Shown here: positions 54,381-64,000 of the stretch, one piece after another
How the letters are laid out: each line of letters opens with the position of its first letter
How positions within the stretch are numbered: the stretch's first letter is position 1
Assembly (NCBI GenBank): GCA_947397865.1
Contig: OX377619.1
Coordinates: 139,843,424 to 139,907,423 of the forward strand
Direction: 5' to 3'
DNA length: 64,000 nt
From: Polietes domitor
Lineage: Eukaryota > Arthropoda > Insecta > Diptera > Muscidae
Program-made: the position numbers and the translations under genes
The notes under the pieces: generated by a model
Seen by the model: only the letters and a program-made list of their open reading frames with translations
The model's database searches: none
Told to the model about the DNA's origin: nothing

Positions 54381-56435
54381 TTTGTGGCAACATTTTGAGG
54401 CACATTTAAATGTTGCTTCCGTTTGAAAATACAATCTAGAATTTAAAACTTACTCCCGAATATTATTGCTAATATAAATATGATCTAAAGAGTTGTAATG
54501 ACTTCAAAATTCTTTCACATGTAGGGTACCAGGTGACTATTGATGAACTCTCATTGACAAACTGACAATAAGCAAGCATACGATAGCTTTGAAAAAATAA
54601 AACATGAACTACAAGTGGAAATTGCTGGGTTTTTCTTTGCTGCTGTCTTTTGTATTGCCATGTGTGTGTGTGGGTATAGAGGTGGTGTGCATGTGTGTGG
54701 GAAAAGTATACAAAAAGCCACTTGGAAAACAGATACGTATGCGTATGTGAGTGTATGTGTGCGCGTGAATCTGTGTACATTTCGAACGGATACGGATACG
54801 GTGAAGAAGGCTATTTAAGATTGTGTAACTAATCACAGTGCGAACAGTTGAAGCGCAACTTTTGAAACGGAAACTCAAGTGGCATGAAAAAGTAAGAGCT
54901 GAGAAGACATAAACATAATATACAGCACAGCACAACACACACTCGCACCCGCACTCGCACTCGCCCTCGACACGCAAACAGCGGCACACACCGTACGAAA
55001 AAATCAAATGCCAAACGGAAATACAAGTGATTTATTAACAAGCCAAAATAAAATATGAATTCATTTTCGAAAAGCCTCGGCACAGCGAGCGAAAAATCTC
55101 TATGCAAAATACATACATACAGACAGACGACGACGTGGACGTGTGTACACAAAAACAAATAGCAAACGGAGGCTTTTGTGAAATTTATGTTATTCTTAAA
55201 CGAAAGTTGATATACGAGCGCCAAGATTTTGTGTGACAAAACATTATAAATCATATCAAGTTACCTTTGCCCGCAACCCCCTCCCCCAAAAAACAACACC
55301 CTGAAGTTGCATAATTTGTCAAAAACTTTCGTTCGGAAATTGAATGCGAAACAAAACAAACACGAGCAGCAAATACAAGTTACAAATCTTAATCGAATCG
55401 AATCGAATGTGGAAGCTGCATAACGTCTGATACAGTTCAAATAAATGATTGCCAAAAATTGGTTTATTAAAAAAGCAAAAAACAACAACAACAAAACTGA
55501 AGTTGACACCACCAACACAAGCACGAGTGCAAGCCAAACACCAGTCAAAGGCATTATTATTGCAAAGTGGGGATGTGGCCAAAAATGAAAGACTTGCTCT
55601 TGTTGCATATTCTGTTCCCGTGTTTTTTTCTCTCTCCTCTTATTTCGTGGTTTTCTTTACTCACCTTAGTTAGCGCTGTTTTCCGCTTTCACTGAAGCTG
55701 GTTTGGAAAGGACCCACAAATATCGAGTTAGATAAGCATCTCCTCGGCTGCATTGCTTTGTGCTCGACGCTTGGCGCTTTGTAATGAAGCAACAGATTTG
55801 TGTGGAATTTGATTTGGTCTACGTGAGTTCTTGCTGATTTCCGTTCCGTTTCCTTCGCTCAAATTAAGTTGTGTGGCTGTGGAGGATTAAATTGAAAACA
55901 TGTAATCAGGAAAGATACATATTTATAGCAACTATTTTTTCCTTTCATTTCTTTTCTTTTGTCTGCTTCAAGTTATCTTAAATTACACTGCCAAAAAGGT
56001 GTGCACCACAAAAAATTGGCTAAGGGAATTTCACTGATTTTTCTTGAGATCTTCTTCGTAAACAGTACAAAGCAACATAGCTAAATGTATGTGCATAAAC
56101 AAAACAACAGGTGTCGCTTTTGTTTGGCCCTTGGCATAAGGGTAAATTTCAAAGGTCACACCTCATCTCCCACTTCCCTTTCACTCAACATAAAATTAAG
56201 TTAAGTCAATCTGGCAAGTGCTAAACGACCCTTAATCGCCATGAGAAACGAGAGACCCCATAGGAGAAAAGTGAAATTTAAAATTGATGTATCAAATCTT
56301 GATGAATTGAACAAGTTTTAAACGAAAATCGAAAATTGTATTTGAAAAAAGTCGGATTTTGTTTTTATGAGTTATTTATTTGCACAGCACAAAATTAATG
56401 GGAAATACAGTGAATTCATGATTTAATATTCTACA
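54381..56435. other. Unique island, no exon recognised
   Basis: It has balanced composition with GT tracts (54660-54700), CA and CACTCGCACCCGCACTCGC-type runs (54936-54965), ATACATACATACAGACAGAC and AATCGAATCGAATCG. Frames of up to 141 codons (54829-55254, minus) are open but contain no domain I know. It could be intron or a non-coding transcribed region. Confidence 0.45.
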
Positions 56436-56554
56436 CCATTTGCAATTGAAATTGAGAAAATACAAATTGTAATTGAGAAATACAAATTGAAATTGAGAAA
56501 ACCAAAATTGAAGTTGGGAAGTGTAAATTGAGATTAAGATAACATAAATTGAAA
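56436..56554 (+). repeat. Degenerate AAATTGAAATTGAGAA tandem repeat
   Basis: About five imperfect units of roughly 20 bp around ACAAATTGAAATTGAGAAA. A family A element is inserted at its right edge, and related AATTAAAATTG repeats continue at 58009. Confidence 0.7.
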
Positions 56555-58008
56555 CAAGTAAAAACGGCGTTAAGTTCGGCCGGGCCGAACTTTTTATACC
56601 CTCCACCATGGATTGCATTCCACAGAGGTTGTCGGTTTTCGTAGAAGTGCAGTAATATTACAGGAAAATATATTTTTTTTTAATATAGCCAAACCAAAAC
56701 AAATACAAATATTGAAAAATTAATTTTATAAATAAATATAATATTTTAATTATTTCAAACCACGCTTATGAGGTAATGCTACCAATACGTCAATTCAGAA
56801 AATAAATATTCTTATATTTATATTTTCAAAATATTTTCAAAGCCATAAATATTGGTAGATAGTGGGTGCCACAGTTGGTTGTATTTCCATTCTATTTTAA
56901 TTCCAAAAGTACAAAATAACCTAACTTCATGATTCAACCAATTTTTGTCGTAAAAGAAAAAGTACGAATTTGGAAAAAAAATATTTTGCGTGTTTATGCA
57001 GTCAGAGGAATGTATACACCGAATCCCATGATTCCAGCTGCGCCCATTTGGTTGGTACCATTTTTACCCCCTTGACGTTTCTACGCAATTAGAATTTCAT
57101 CATTCTAGCTGTAGTCGTTTAGCTGGTACTATTTTTATCCCTCTGTACCACTGTATCCCTTGAAAGTACTAATTTCGAAAAATTCGTCCATTTTCCGTGT
57201 CTACGCAGTCAGAGGAATGTATACTCCGAATTTCATGACTCTAGCTGCGGTCATTTGATTGGTACTATTTTTATCCCCCTTTTTTCATTTTAACCCCAAA
57301 AAGTACAAATTTTGAAAAATCCGTGTATTTTACTTATCTATGCAATCAGAGGAATGTATACACCGAATTTCATTATTCTAGGTACAGCCGTTTGGTTGGT
57401 ACCATTTTTATCCCTCTATTCCTATTTTACCCCTTAAAAGTACGAATTTGGAAAAAAAATACTTTTATATTATGTATCTACCCAATCAGAGGAATGTACA
57501 CACCGAATTTCGTGTTTCTAGCTGTTGTCGTTTAATATGTACCATTTTTATCCCTTTTTGTCCCATTTCACCCCCTACAAATAAGAATCACTTTATGGTG
57601 CACTTTTTTGCTATACGGGGAATGCGCATACCAAATATCAAGCAAATATAAACACATATATTCAAAAAACATGCTTATATACGCTAAAATATTAGGGATT
57701 ATTATGGGTATTTTTAGTCCTTGTGTGGGAAAATTTTTTCCCTTTGGGCCGATTTCGCCCCATTTCAATCCCAACCGATCTACGACTATAAGAAAAATTT
57801 ATGGAAAATTTTAACGTTCTAGCTCCTTTCGTTTAGATGCTAGCGTGCTTTCAAAAGACGGACAGACGGACGGACATGGCTAGATCGTCATAGAATTTTA
57901 TGACGATCAAGAATATATATACTTTATAGGGTCTCAGGTCGGTATTTCAAGGTGTTACAAACGGAATGACAAAGCTAGTATACCCCCATCCTGGAGGTGG
58001 AGGGTATA
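56555..58008 (-). mobile_element. Family A DINE-like Helitron, full length
   Basis: A 1454-bp copy in reverse. The left end is CAAGTAAAAACGGCGTT with hairpin AAGTTCGGCCGGGCCGAACTT, then TATACCCTCCACCATGG. There are about six core units. The right end is GACGGACAGACGGACGGAC, GAATATATATACTTTATAGG, GGTGTTACAAACGGAATGAC and CTGGAGGTGGAGGGTATA. All blocks are preserved, so it is the best family A reference together with 25544 and 52870. Confidence 0.88.
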
Positions 58009-58115
58009 AAAATCAAAATTAAAATTGAAAAAAAATGACAATGAGATTCAAAAATTAATCAAAATTAAAATTGAAAAAAAAAATGACAATGAGATTCGAA
58101 AATTAATCAAAATTA
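58009..58115 (+). repeat. 53-bp tandem duplication
   Basis: AATCAAAATTAAAATTGAAA followed by ATGACAATGAGATTC and AAAATT occurs twice in a row (58011 and 58064), with two extra A and one substitution in the second unit, plus the start of a third. Confidence 0.8.
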
Positions 58116-59465
58116 TTATATGTTAAATAAACATAAAATAAAAATAACAAATACCATTACCATTCCATTACATTTAAAAAATCTGAATCTAAATGGTATC
58201 TTTTGCTTAACATCGACAACAAATTGTTATTCATTCACCACTGCCAACATCATGTTCTCCCTAAATTTGCCATGAAAAATCCCCAATTATCCCCAAATAT
58301 AAAAATGTTTTATTTCAATGAATTCGACCAAAACAAATTATGAATATTTTAATCATCTTTGTCCCCAAAATAGTCACGAAAAATCCACAATTGTAAAAAG
58401 TTATTTGGTTTTAAAGAATTTCACCAAAACAAAAACAATTTATGAAAGATTTGTTGATTCGTCAATAATCTTCCTGCGTCAGTGGTTGTCTGCTGTTTAT
58501 TTTGATACTAAAATTAAGTCTAAAAATTTTACTGAAATTAAGAAAATTTTTTAGTTAAAATGAGTAAATAAAATTAATTTTGAATAAGTTTTATTTGATT
58601 CGAGTAAGTAGGTTAATTTTATTATTTTTTCTCATGAATAATGCAATTTTTATATCCAATATTTTCGAATCGTAAATAATCGAATAAAAATAAATCGTGT
58701 GAAAACAAAATAAGAACGTGTAAAAAAATAACAATATGTATGATGTCTTGTTGGATGTAAGCGAATGTTTATAGGAATTTGGAGCGTAATTAATTTAATT
58801 TTAATTTTTATTTCATATCTTTATTATAATTTATTTTCTGAGCAGCGGGGGATAGTCGTCACCGTACAAAATTATGATAAAGGTAATAAATATCACCGAG
58901 ACCTTTGTAAATAAATTTGCATTCCCAGTTAAATTAAAATATTAAATATTCTTCGATTATCCCAACAAAATCCCCGAAATATTTCATGAAATTCCGACAA
59001 ATATCCCATTCCCCATTTCATATTTTTTGTCCCTTTGGCCATCATAAATTAGGGACAAATCCCTACTTCTGGCAAGCTAGGCCAACATAATGGGAACTTT
59101 TTTATTTTTTTCAGTGTTTTCACTTAAATCAATTAAAAATTCAATGCATTAAGAATCAATATCTGGATAAAGTTAAAACCTTCAGAATCGATTGTCGAAT
59201 AGAATCGGAAACGATTTACCAGTCACTAAACAGCAGGTACTTCTGCTATTACAGCAATTACTCTGCCATTTTTTACGATTTTGATACTTCAACCACAATT
59301 TAATTTATTCTTTTGTGATACTATGTCATTCTTCTTCATTTTTGGACAGTGATTGCACCATTTCAGTTTTGAGCATTTTCGCACTTACAGTTCATAGTTA
59401 AGAGTATGTCCAATTTGCTTGTTATATAACGTAAAAAGAACAAACATATATAATATTAACAAAAA
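58116..59465. other. AT-rich DNA, nothing recognised
   Basis: AT-rich sequence with no recognised repeat family. The 78-codon frame at 58318-58554 has no domain. ATCCCC/CCCCAAAT phrases recur irregularly (58260-58300 and 58960-59020) but do not form a clear array. Confidence 0.4.
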
Positions 59466-60416
59466 CAAGTAAGAAGGCGTTAAGTTCGGCCGGGCCGAAT
59501 CTTATATACCCTCCACCACGGAGTGCATTCCACAGTATTAAAGGATGTCGACATAGAAGTACAGAACCATATTACGAAAATTGTGATATGTTTATGCACA
59601 TTACTATGTTTTATTACTATTTCAAACTATAATGTATACTAATGCGCACTGTTTAAAATCTACTACTATAAATAAATACAATGCTGTAATTGTGAAAGTG
59701 AACATGCCAAAAATATTAGGCGAATGTCAGTCGCCATTAAGGAGAATCATTTTCTGATACAGACAAAGTGACTGCATTATTTTGATAAGAAAAGTACAAA
59801 TATTAAAGATATCCCCATTCGCCCCATTCTCTGCCCAAATGTACAAATTTCGAAAAATAAACTTTTTGTTTCGAGTCTTCATAGTCAGAACACAGAATAC
59901 ACACCGAATTTCATGATATCAACTTCAGCGGTTTGGACGGTACCATTTTTATCCCTCTTTTTCAATTATATCCCTTAATAGTACGAATTTCGAAAAATCC
60001 CTCTATTTTACGTGTCTATGCAATTAGAGGGATGTACACACCGATTTTCATGATTCTAGCTGTTGTCTATCCCATTTTCGTCCCATTTCGCCCGCTAAAG
60101 CTTTTAAAACTTTTTGTGGCGCTTCCAAGCTACAAGAGGAATGTCCGCAACAAATTTCAAATGTTTGAAAATCAGAAATTTAATTAATAAGCCTTGGTTT
60201 ATTAATTAAATTTTTATACTATATATATAATGGAAATAATACTTCAATTCATAAAGTACATATAAGGCAGCAATCATAAATACCCTAAATATTGGAGACA
60301 GAGAGTGTATTTTCAGCTACAGTCGTTTGGTTGGTTGTATTTCCATCCTATTTTAACTTCAAAAGTATAAATTTTGAAAATACCTTATCTCTCACGTTAT
60401 CCATATGCAGTTTTGG
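59466..60416 (-). mobile_element. Family A DINE-like Helitron, head missing
   Basis: The left end CAAGTAAGAAGGCGTT has hairpin TTCGGCCGGGCCGAA, then CTTATATACCCTCCACCACG and GGAGTGCATTCCACAGTATT. Core units run to about 60110, and a further unit to 60416 (GTCGTTTGGTTGGTTGTATT). The head with the GTCCGTC run is absent. Confidence 0.78.
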
Positions 60417-61036
60417 TAAACCCGTTTATCCCCGTTTACTTACTGTAGATCAAAAGCTTGTTTAACCGTATATACGTTTTCATTTATATGGCTAAGCGTA
60501 TATAGGGTAGGAAAAGAACACAACGGTGACGTGACACAATGAATCGACTCTATTTTTCAGATAGCAACGGATTCTTAAGTAATTCATTGATCTCTAGATA
60601 CCTCACAAGATATTCTCTATAATCTGAGAGAGCGCAGAGCATATCGCAATCGGGCGGTAGTTTACAGGATTATTAGCAGTGTTGCCATTTTTTGGCGAGT
60701 ACAAATGACCAGATTGATCAAATAAAAAGGCTAAAAATGGCTAAACTGGACAAGAAAAAGGCAAATGTTCTACATTTACATTTAGTTCATAAGACAGGAG
60801 ATAGAATCTTATCAATTTCTATAAAATCATTTTAGTTAGTATCCCAGCAAAAAAATTAGAAGTTAAGAAGTCCGTAGGAAGCACATTTTAATCGCATCTC
60901 AAAATCCAAATGTGTATTTTTCCCGCTTTTGAGGAAGTTCTTTTAAACAACTTCCAAAAAATTCGATAATATGTTAATATCCCGTAACATTCTACGATTA
61001 GCATTAACACAAGTGAATGGGAACGACTTTTTAGTA

Positions 61037-61103
61037 TGGAGTCACAGTGGTAAGGTGTCCGCTTTGCACCCACAAGGTCTCGTGTTCGAATCGTGGCTCG
61101 GAA
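61037..61103 (+). repeat. tRNA-like sequence inside the hAT element
   Basis: AGTCACAGTGGTAAGGTGTC resembles a D-arm/box A, and TCTCGTGTTCGAATCGTGG holds a box B (GTTCGAATC). The T-stem is weak (mostly G-T pairs) and the anticodon loop has 6 instead of 7 nt, so this is not a functional tRNA. It may be a tRNA-derived SINE head. A poly-T-rich tail (CTTGTTTTTTGTTTTTTTT) follows. Confidence 0.4.
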
Positions 61104-61569
61104 AAAACTTGTTTTTTGTTTTTTTTATTACTTTTATAAATAAGCAATGTTTAATTTTGTATAATTTTAACTATTTATAGTTGTAAAATAAAAAAATTTA
61201 TTGCTTTATTAATGCACTTCAAATATTTAATTTTTTATTAATTATTAATGCTGATATTACTAATATTAGTGAAATCAAGTAGTGTTAATTTATTTAATGA
61301 TAATTTAATTTAATATTAATTTAATTTGCGTTATATATCAATTCATACTAAATAAATATTTGGTTAAGTTTCCCATTGTCAGCTTTAATGAACAAAATAG
61401 TGTTCCAAAATAAAGGACATCCCTCCTATGACAACTCCATGTTAAATTCATTGGTGAAGATCCCAATTTTCACTACTTCCGAATAACAAGATGAACATCT
61501 TTTTCACTTCTTTGGTGCTCTCTTTTTGCTGGGATTATTTTTATAAGAATCACTTTAAGGTGCTTTTCC

Positions 61570-62290
61570 GTCCGCTTTTAGCCCATATCTGCGAACAGAA
61601 ACAAAATGTGAAACATTTCATTGTTTATAAAGTTTTTACAAATTACCTTATGTATAATATGAAATTTATTCATTATATTTCTTAATTTTGATTTAACAAT
61701 GTTTTGATGACTAAACACTCGGTCTACTTCAACATTTGACCAAGGTAAAAACAACATCCTTAGTGCTAATTTCGCTAGTGACATAAATTGATTTTTTATA
61801 CCAACGTCTTGATATCATAAAACTTCTGTCCAAAATTGTACATTATCATTGACATTTTCCCATTTCTCTAAATGAATAATATCATATTGATGCTTCACTT
61901 CGCCAATATTACTTAATTTAAAGTGTTCCAAATTTTCAACAATACTATCCTTTTAAGCAAGCAAAACTTTGTCGACAGAAAATAATTGTACTTTTTCCAA
62001 TATTTTGAAAATGTCTGGAAGTCTGAAACGCCAAAGCAGAGCCAAATATAATAAAAGTTATATGTGTATATGTACATATTTTTATATTATGTGTATATTA
62101 CCTTAACTTTATTTGCGTAACTAATCTTATGATAAAGTTGATACAATTTATTCTCACTTGTTTTGCAGTTGCTGTGCCCAGGTTTAATCTTGTTGTCTCT
62201 TTTACAAATTCATAGCCCAAATACAAACTTTCGAAATCATCTTGCAGAATGTCAACTGGCCAGCAGTAATTTGATAGAGTTGACATATTT
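61570..62290 (-). pseudogene. hAT transposase relic (C-terminal part)
   Basis: On the minus strand the region opens with a piece at 62098-62286 (MSTLSNYCWPVDILQDDFES). Degenerate frames then pass through 61800-62000 (KWENVNDNVQFWTEVL). It ends at 61578-61784 with SLAKLALRMLFLPWSNVEVD followed by RVFSHQNIVKSKLRNIM. The last block matches the hAT C-terminal dimerisation region, where a 'lp.SNa.vERvFS...iK...RN.m' pattern is typical. Several stops and frameshifts separate the pieces, and no N-terminal BED finger was seen. Confidence 0.75.
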
Positions 62291-62636
62291 ACTTTGAAAA
62301 CTTTTGTTAATATGCTGCATATCTTTCAGAATTGGTTTTAAAAAAATAAATAAATATAGATAAATTATCTCATCGGACTTCGGATTTGCGCTTTGTATTA
62401 CTTTCCACTTTTAAAATGGCGTTTTAACTCAATCCACTGTTCGACAATTCTGGTCGTAATATCATCAAATCAATCGATTTTGGTAGTAATATTATGAAAA
62501 CAATGCTGCAAACTCTTAAAGGAAAAGTAAAACAAAAAGGCTAGAAACCCCGCTAATAGAAATTTTCGAACTTTTCTGGCAAACCCAAATTAAAAAGGCT
62601 AGATCTAGACGGAAAATGACTAAATTGACAACACTG

Positions 62637-63035
62637 GTTATTAGTCTCACTTTTTTAGGGATGGGCTGAACATTCATATTCTTCTAATGTGCTGGAAATG
62701 CCCCTGCACGGTATGCCTAGCCTTACATAATTAAAAATTGTTTGCTAAAGTGAGCAAACAAATTTTGCTATCTCAGCAGACAATCAGCTTTTTCAGCAAA
62801 TATTTTGCAAATTCTTTTGAGTGTAGCATTAGGGATCGCTGATTAGGAATAACCAAAATAGCAACGATTTATATTCGATTCGATTTTTTGTGATCATCAG
62901 CCTCGATTTATACAAAACTGAGTCATCAAACTAAAGTCACCATGATTTATCATTTAAACCAAATATGTCTTACCGGTTTAACTGAGCCGTATTTAGATGA
63001 TGCTGATGGGTCATGCAACACTGAAAATATTCCTT
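62637..63035. other. AT-rich DNA, nothing recognised
   Basis: Unassigned sequence between the hAT target duplication and the duplicated segment. No frames or repeat families are recognised. Confidence 0.4.
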
Positions 63036-63270
63036 ATTTTTTAATTTTTAAAGAGCATTTTCTATATTTCTATATCCAGCCGAAAGATTGGCAAGTAATA
63101 ACCTATATGATTTCATTCGACTCACGTTGTTGAACTATGATGAGATGCAAAACAGAATAATATTCTTTATTTTTCCAATTTTTAAAGAGTACTTCCTTTT
63201 CCAACCGAAAGATTGGCATGCGATAACATAAATGTTTCCATTCGACTCACGTTGTTGAACTAAGATGAGA
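63036..63270 (+). repeat. Imperfect tandem duplication, period about 120 bp
   Basis: TTTTTAAAGAGCATTTTC, CAGCCGAAAGATTGGCAAG and TTCGACTCACGTTGTTGAACT at 63045-63155 recur as TTTTTAAAGAGTACTTCC, CAACCGAAAGATTGGCATG and TTCGACTCACGTTGTTGAACT at 63177-63270. Confidence 0.75.
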
Positions 63271-63870
63271 TTTTTATTTAATAGGCTTCACAGACGCTTT
63301 AATAGATTATATTTATACAAATATATTGTCTAAGTTTTAAAGACGCACTCATAAATTCCAATTATTTTTTTTTCACACACATCTTTGCACAATCACAATC
63401 AATATTCGAACACAACAGCTCAAGGATATTAAGTTTCCCATAAATAAATATACGATTGTCTTTAACACTTTGCCATCATGTCGCTACGCTCCCCCTCCCT
63501 CCCATCACTCGAGACAGAAGTTTCACATTGTTTTCACCCAGAATGATATGCATATTTTTTTGTTTCAAAATATTATTCTAAATTGTAAATATGTATGTAT
63601 GGAAAAAACCGATCAACAAATTCGCACACATACACAAATAATGTATTTACGCAACAAATATTTTCACAATGGAATGGAATGGAAATTGAAATAGCTTTTC
63701 ATACATACGTCGTAAGTCGACAACGAAGAGTGTTGGCAGGAGAAATTTAAATTGCGAAAATTAAACCAAATCGATATTTGTTGTGTGACTTCCATCTGTT
63801 GACTACTTGAATATTTGAGTATTCAAACGATTTAAACATTACGCATTTATTCAACTATTAAAATACGAAA
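63271..63870. other. Unique DNA, nothing recognised
   Basis: AT-rich DNA with ACACATACACA and GGAATGGAATGG stretches. The 74-codon frame at 63470 has no recognisable domain. Confidence 0.4.
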
Positions 63871-64000
63871 CAAGTTAAAAGGGCGGCCGGCCGAATTTAT
63901 TCTGTAAGTTGGTATTGGAGCTACTTGGTGACCCTCTAAAGTTGGGCAGCTCGGCCAGATCAAATACTTAAATTATTGTCAAAAGATTATTTACGTAGCG
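63871..64000 (-). mobile_element. Family A-like Helitron end entering the window edge
   Basis: CAAGTTAAAAGGGCGGCCGGCCGAATTTATTC has the CAAGT-TAAAA-hairpin order of a family A 3' end in reverse, with a CGGCCGGCCG palindrome in place of the usual hairpin. The following sequence does not match the usual GGAGTGCATTCCAC block, so this is a diverged or separate subfamily. Confidence 0.5.

Larger units (their letters stand above)
60677..62636 (-). mobile_element. hAT element, decayed (1960 bp)
   Basis: The ends are CAGTGTTGCCATTTTTTGGC on the left and, reverse complemented, CAGTGTTGTCAATTTAGTCA on the right. The flanking octamers ATTATTAG (60669-60676) and GTTATTAG (62637-62644) match in 7 of 8 positions, as expected for an aged hAT target duplication. 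AAAAAGGCTA occurs near both ends in inverse orientation. A broken hAT transposase lies on the minus strand. Confidence 0.82.

Noticed and set aside
54829..55254. 141-codon minus-strand frame rich in V, C and F
   Set aside because: The composition follows GT and CA-type simple repeats (VRVRVRVCVVL). No domain, and other frames are open over the same interval.

Overview
The window reads as eukaryotic, insect intergenic or intronic DNA from a large-genome fly, most likely a calyptrate (muscid or blowfly-like) dipteran. The reasons are the AT-rich background, many CA/GT microsatellites, Tc1/mariner, hAT and Helitron relics of dipteran type, and many copies of elements carrying the blocks known from fly DINE-1/INE-1/mini-me Helitrons (TATACCC..., GTTTGTAACACC, ATAAAGTATATATATTCTTG, then GTCCGTC runs). 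The species cannot be fixed from the sequence. I recognise no host protein-coding exon. Everything identifiable as coding is transposon-derived, and only one small mariner-derived ORF (39259-39657) and one LINE C-terminus are unbroken.

Repeat families. In these entries '+' means the start block (TATACCC.../TATACACTCC...) lies left and the GC-rich hairpin followed by CTTG lies right. Family A: start TATACCCTCCACC, hairpin AAGTTCGGCC-type; at 1-973, 2783-3240, 6345-7036, 10603-10720, 25544-26944, 29822-30925, 33176-33830, 40179-41014, 49730-52865, 52870-54380, 56555-58008, 59466-60416 and 63871-64000. Family B: start TATACACTCCAC or TATACCCTACACC, hairpin AGTCGGGCGGGGCCGACT; at 3241-4073, 4376-5550, about 7780-8966, 15394-16423, 22622-24865, 35616-37394 and 37838-39099. 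Family C: start TATACCCTCACTC, hairpin AGTCGG...CCGACT; at 2643-2782, 19770-20069, 31206-32059, 33835-34393, 41865-42178, 42179-43090 and 48515-48804. A and B have cores made of tandem units of about 150 bp. Other Helitrons end in CTAG (8970-10600, 13590-14620, 50960-52678, 30929-31205) or start with TCTATATA (43140-43624, 45645-47654, both on the minus strand).

Nested DNA transposons. A 755-bp hAT MITE with a perfect 8-bp target duplication (4755-5509) sits in a B element. A 1302-bp rosa-type (DD41D) mariner with one frameshift (22889-24190) sits in another B element. Five deletion derivatives of a related mariner are present (7039, 18486, 39146, 50240 and 51978). A 657-bp long-TIR MITE with TAA target duplication (9632-10288) has a rearranged second copy (17917-18485). 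There are two 200-bp GGGTCC MITEs, one pogo-like MITE (1523-1724), a decayed 1960-bp hAT element (60677-62636) and a 460-bp inverted-repeat element (34735-35194).

Retrotransposon relics are few: a LINE ORF2 C-terminus inserted in a B element (35855-36446), RNase H-region pseudogenes (18905-19560 and 48245-48514) and a scrap at 49052-49235. A tRNA-derived SINE-like block lies at 17560-17722.

Between the repeats are unique islands (about 1.73-2.64, 10.7-13.6, 20.1-22.6, 27.4-29.8, 41.0-41.9, 43.6-44.7 and 54.4-56.4 kb) with microsatellites but no supportable exon. They could be intron or intergenic DNA. All similarity statements come from reading the sequence by eye. Boundaries of tandem-repeat elements are approximate unless termini are quoted.
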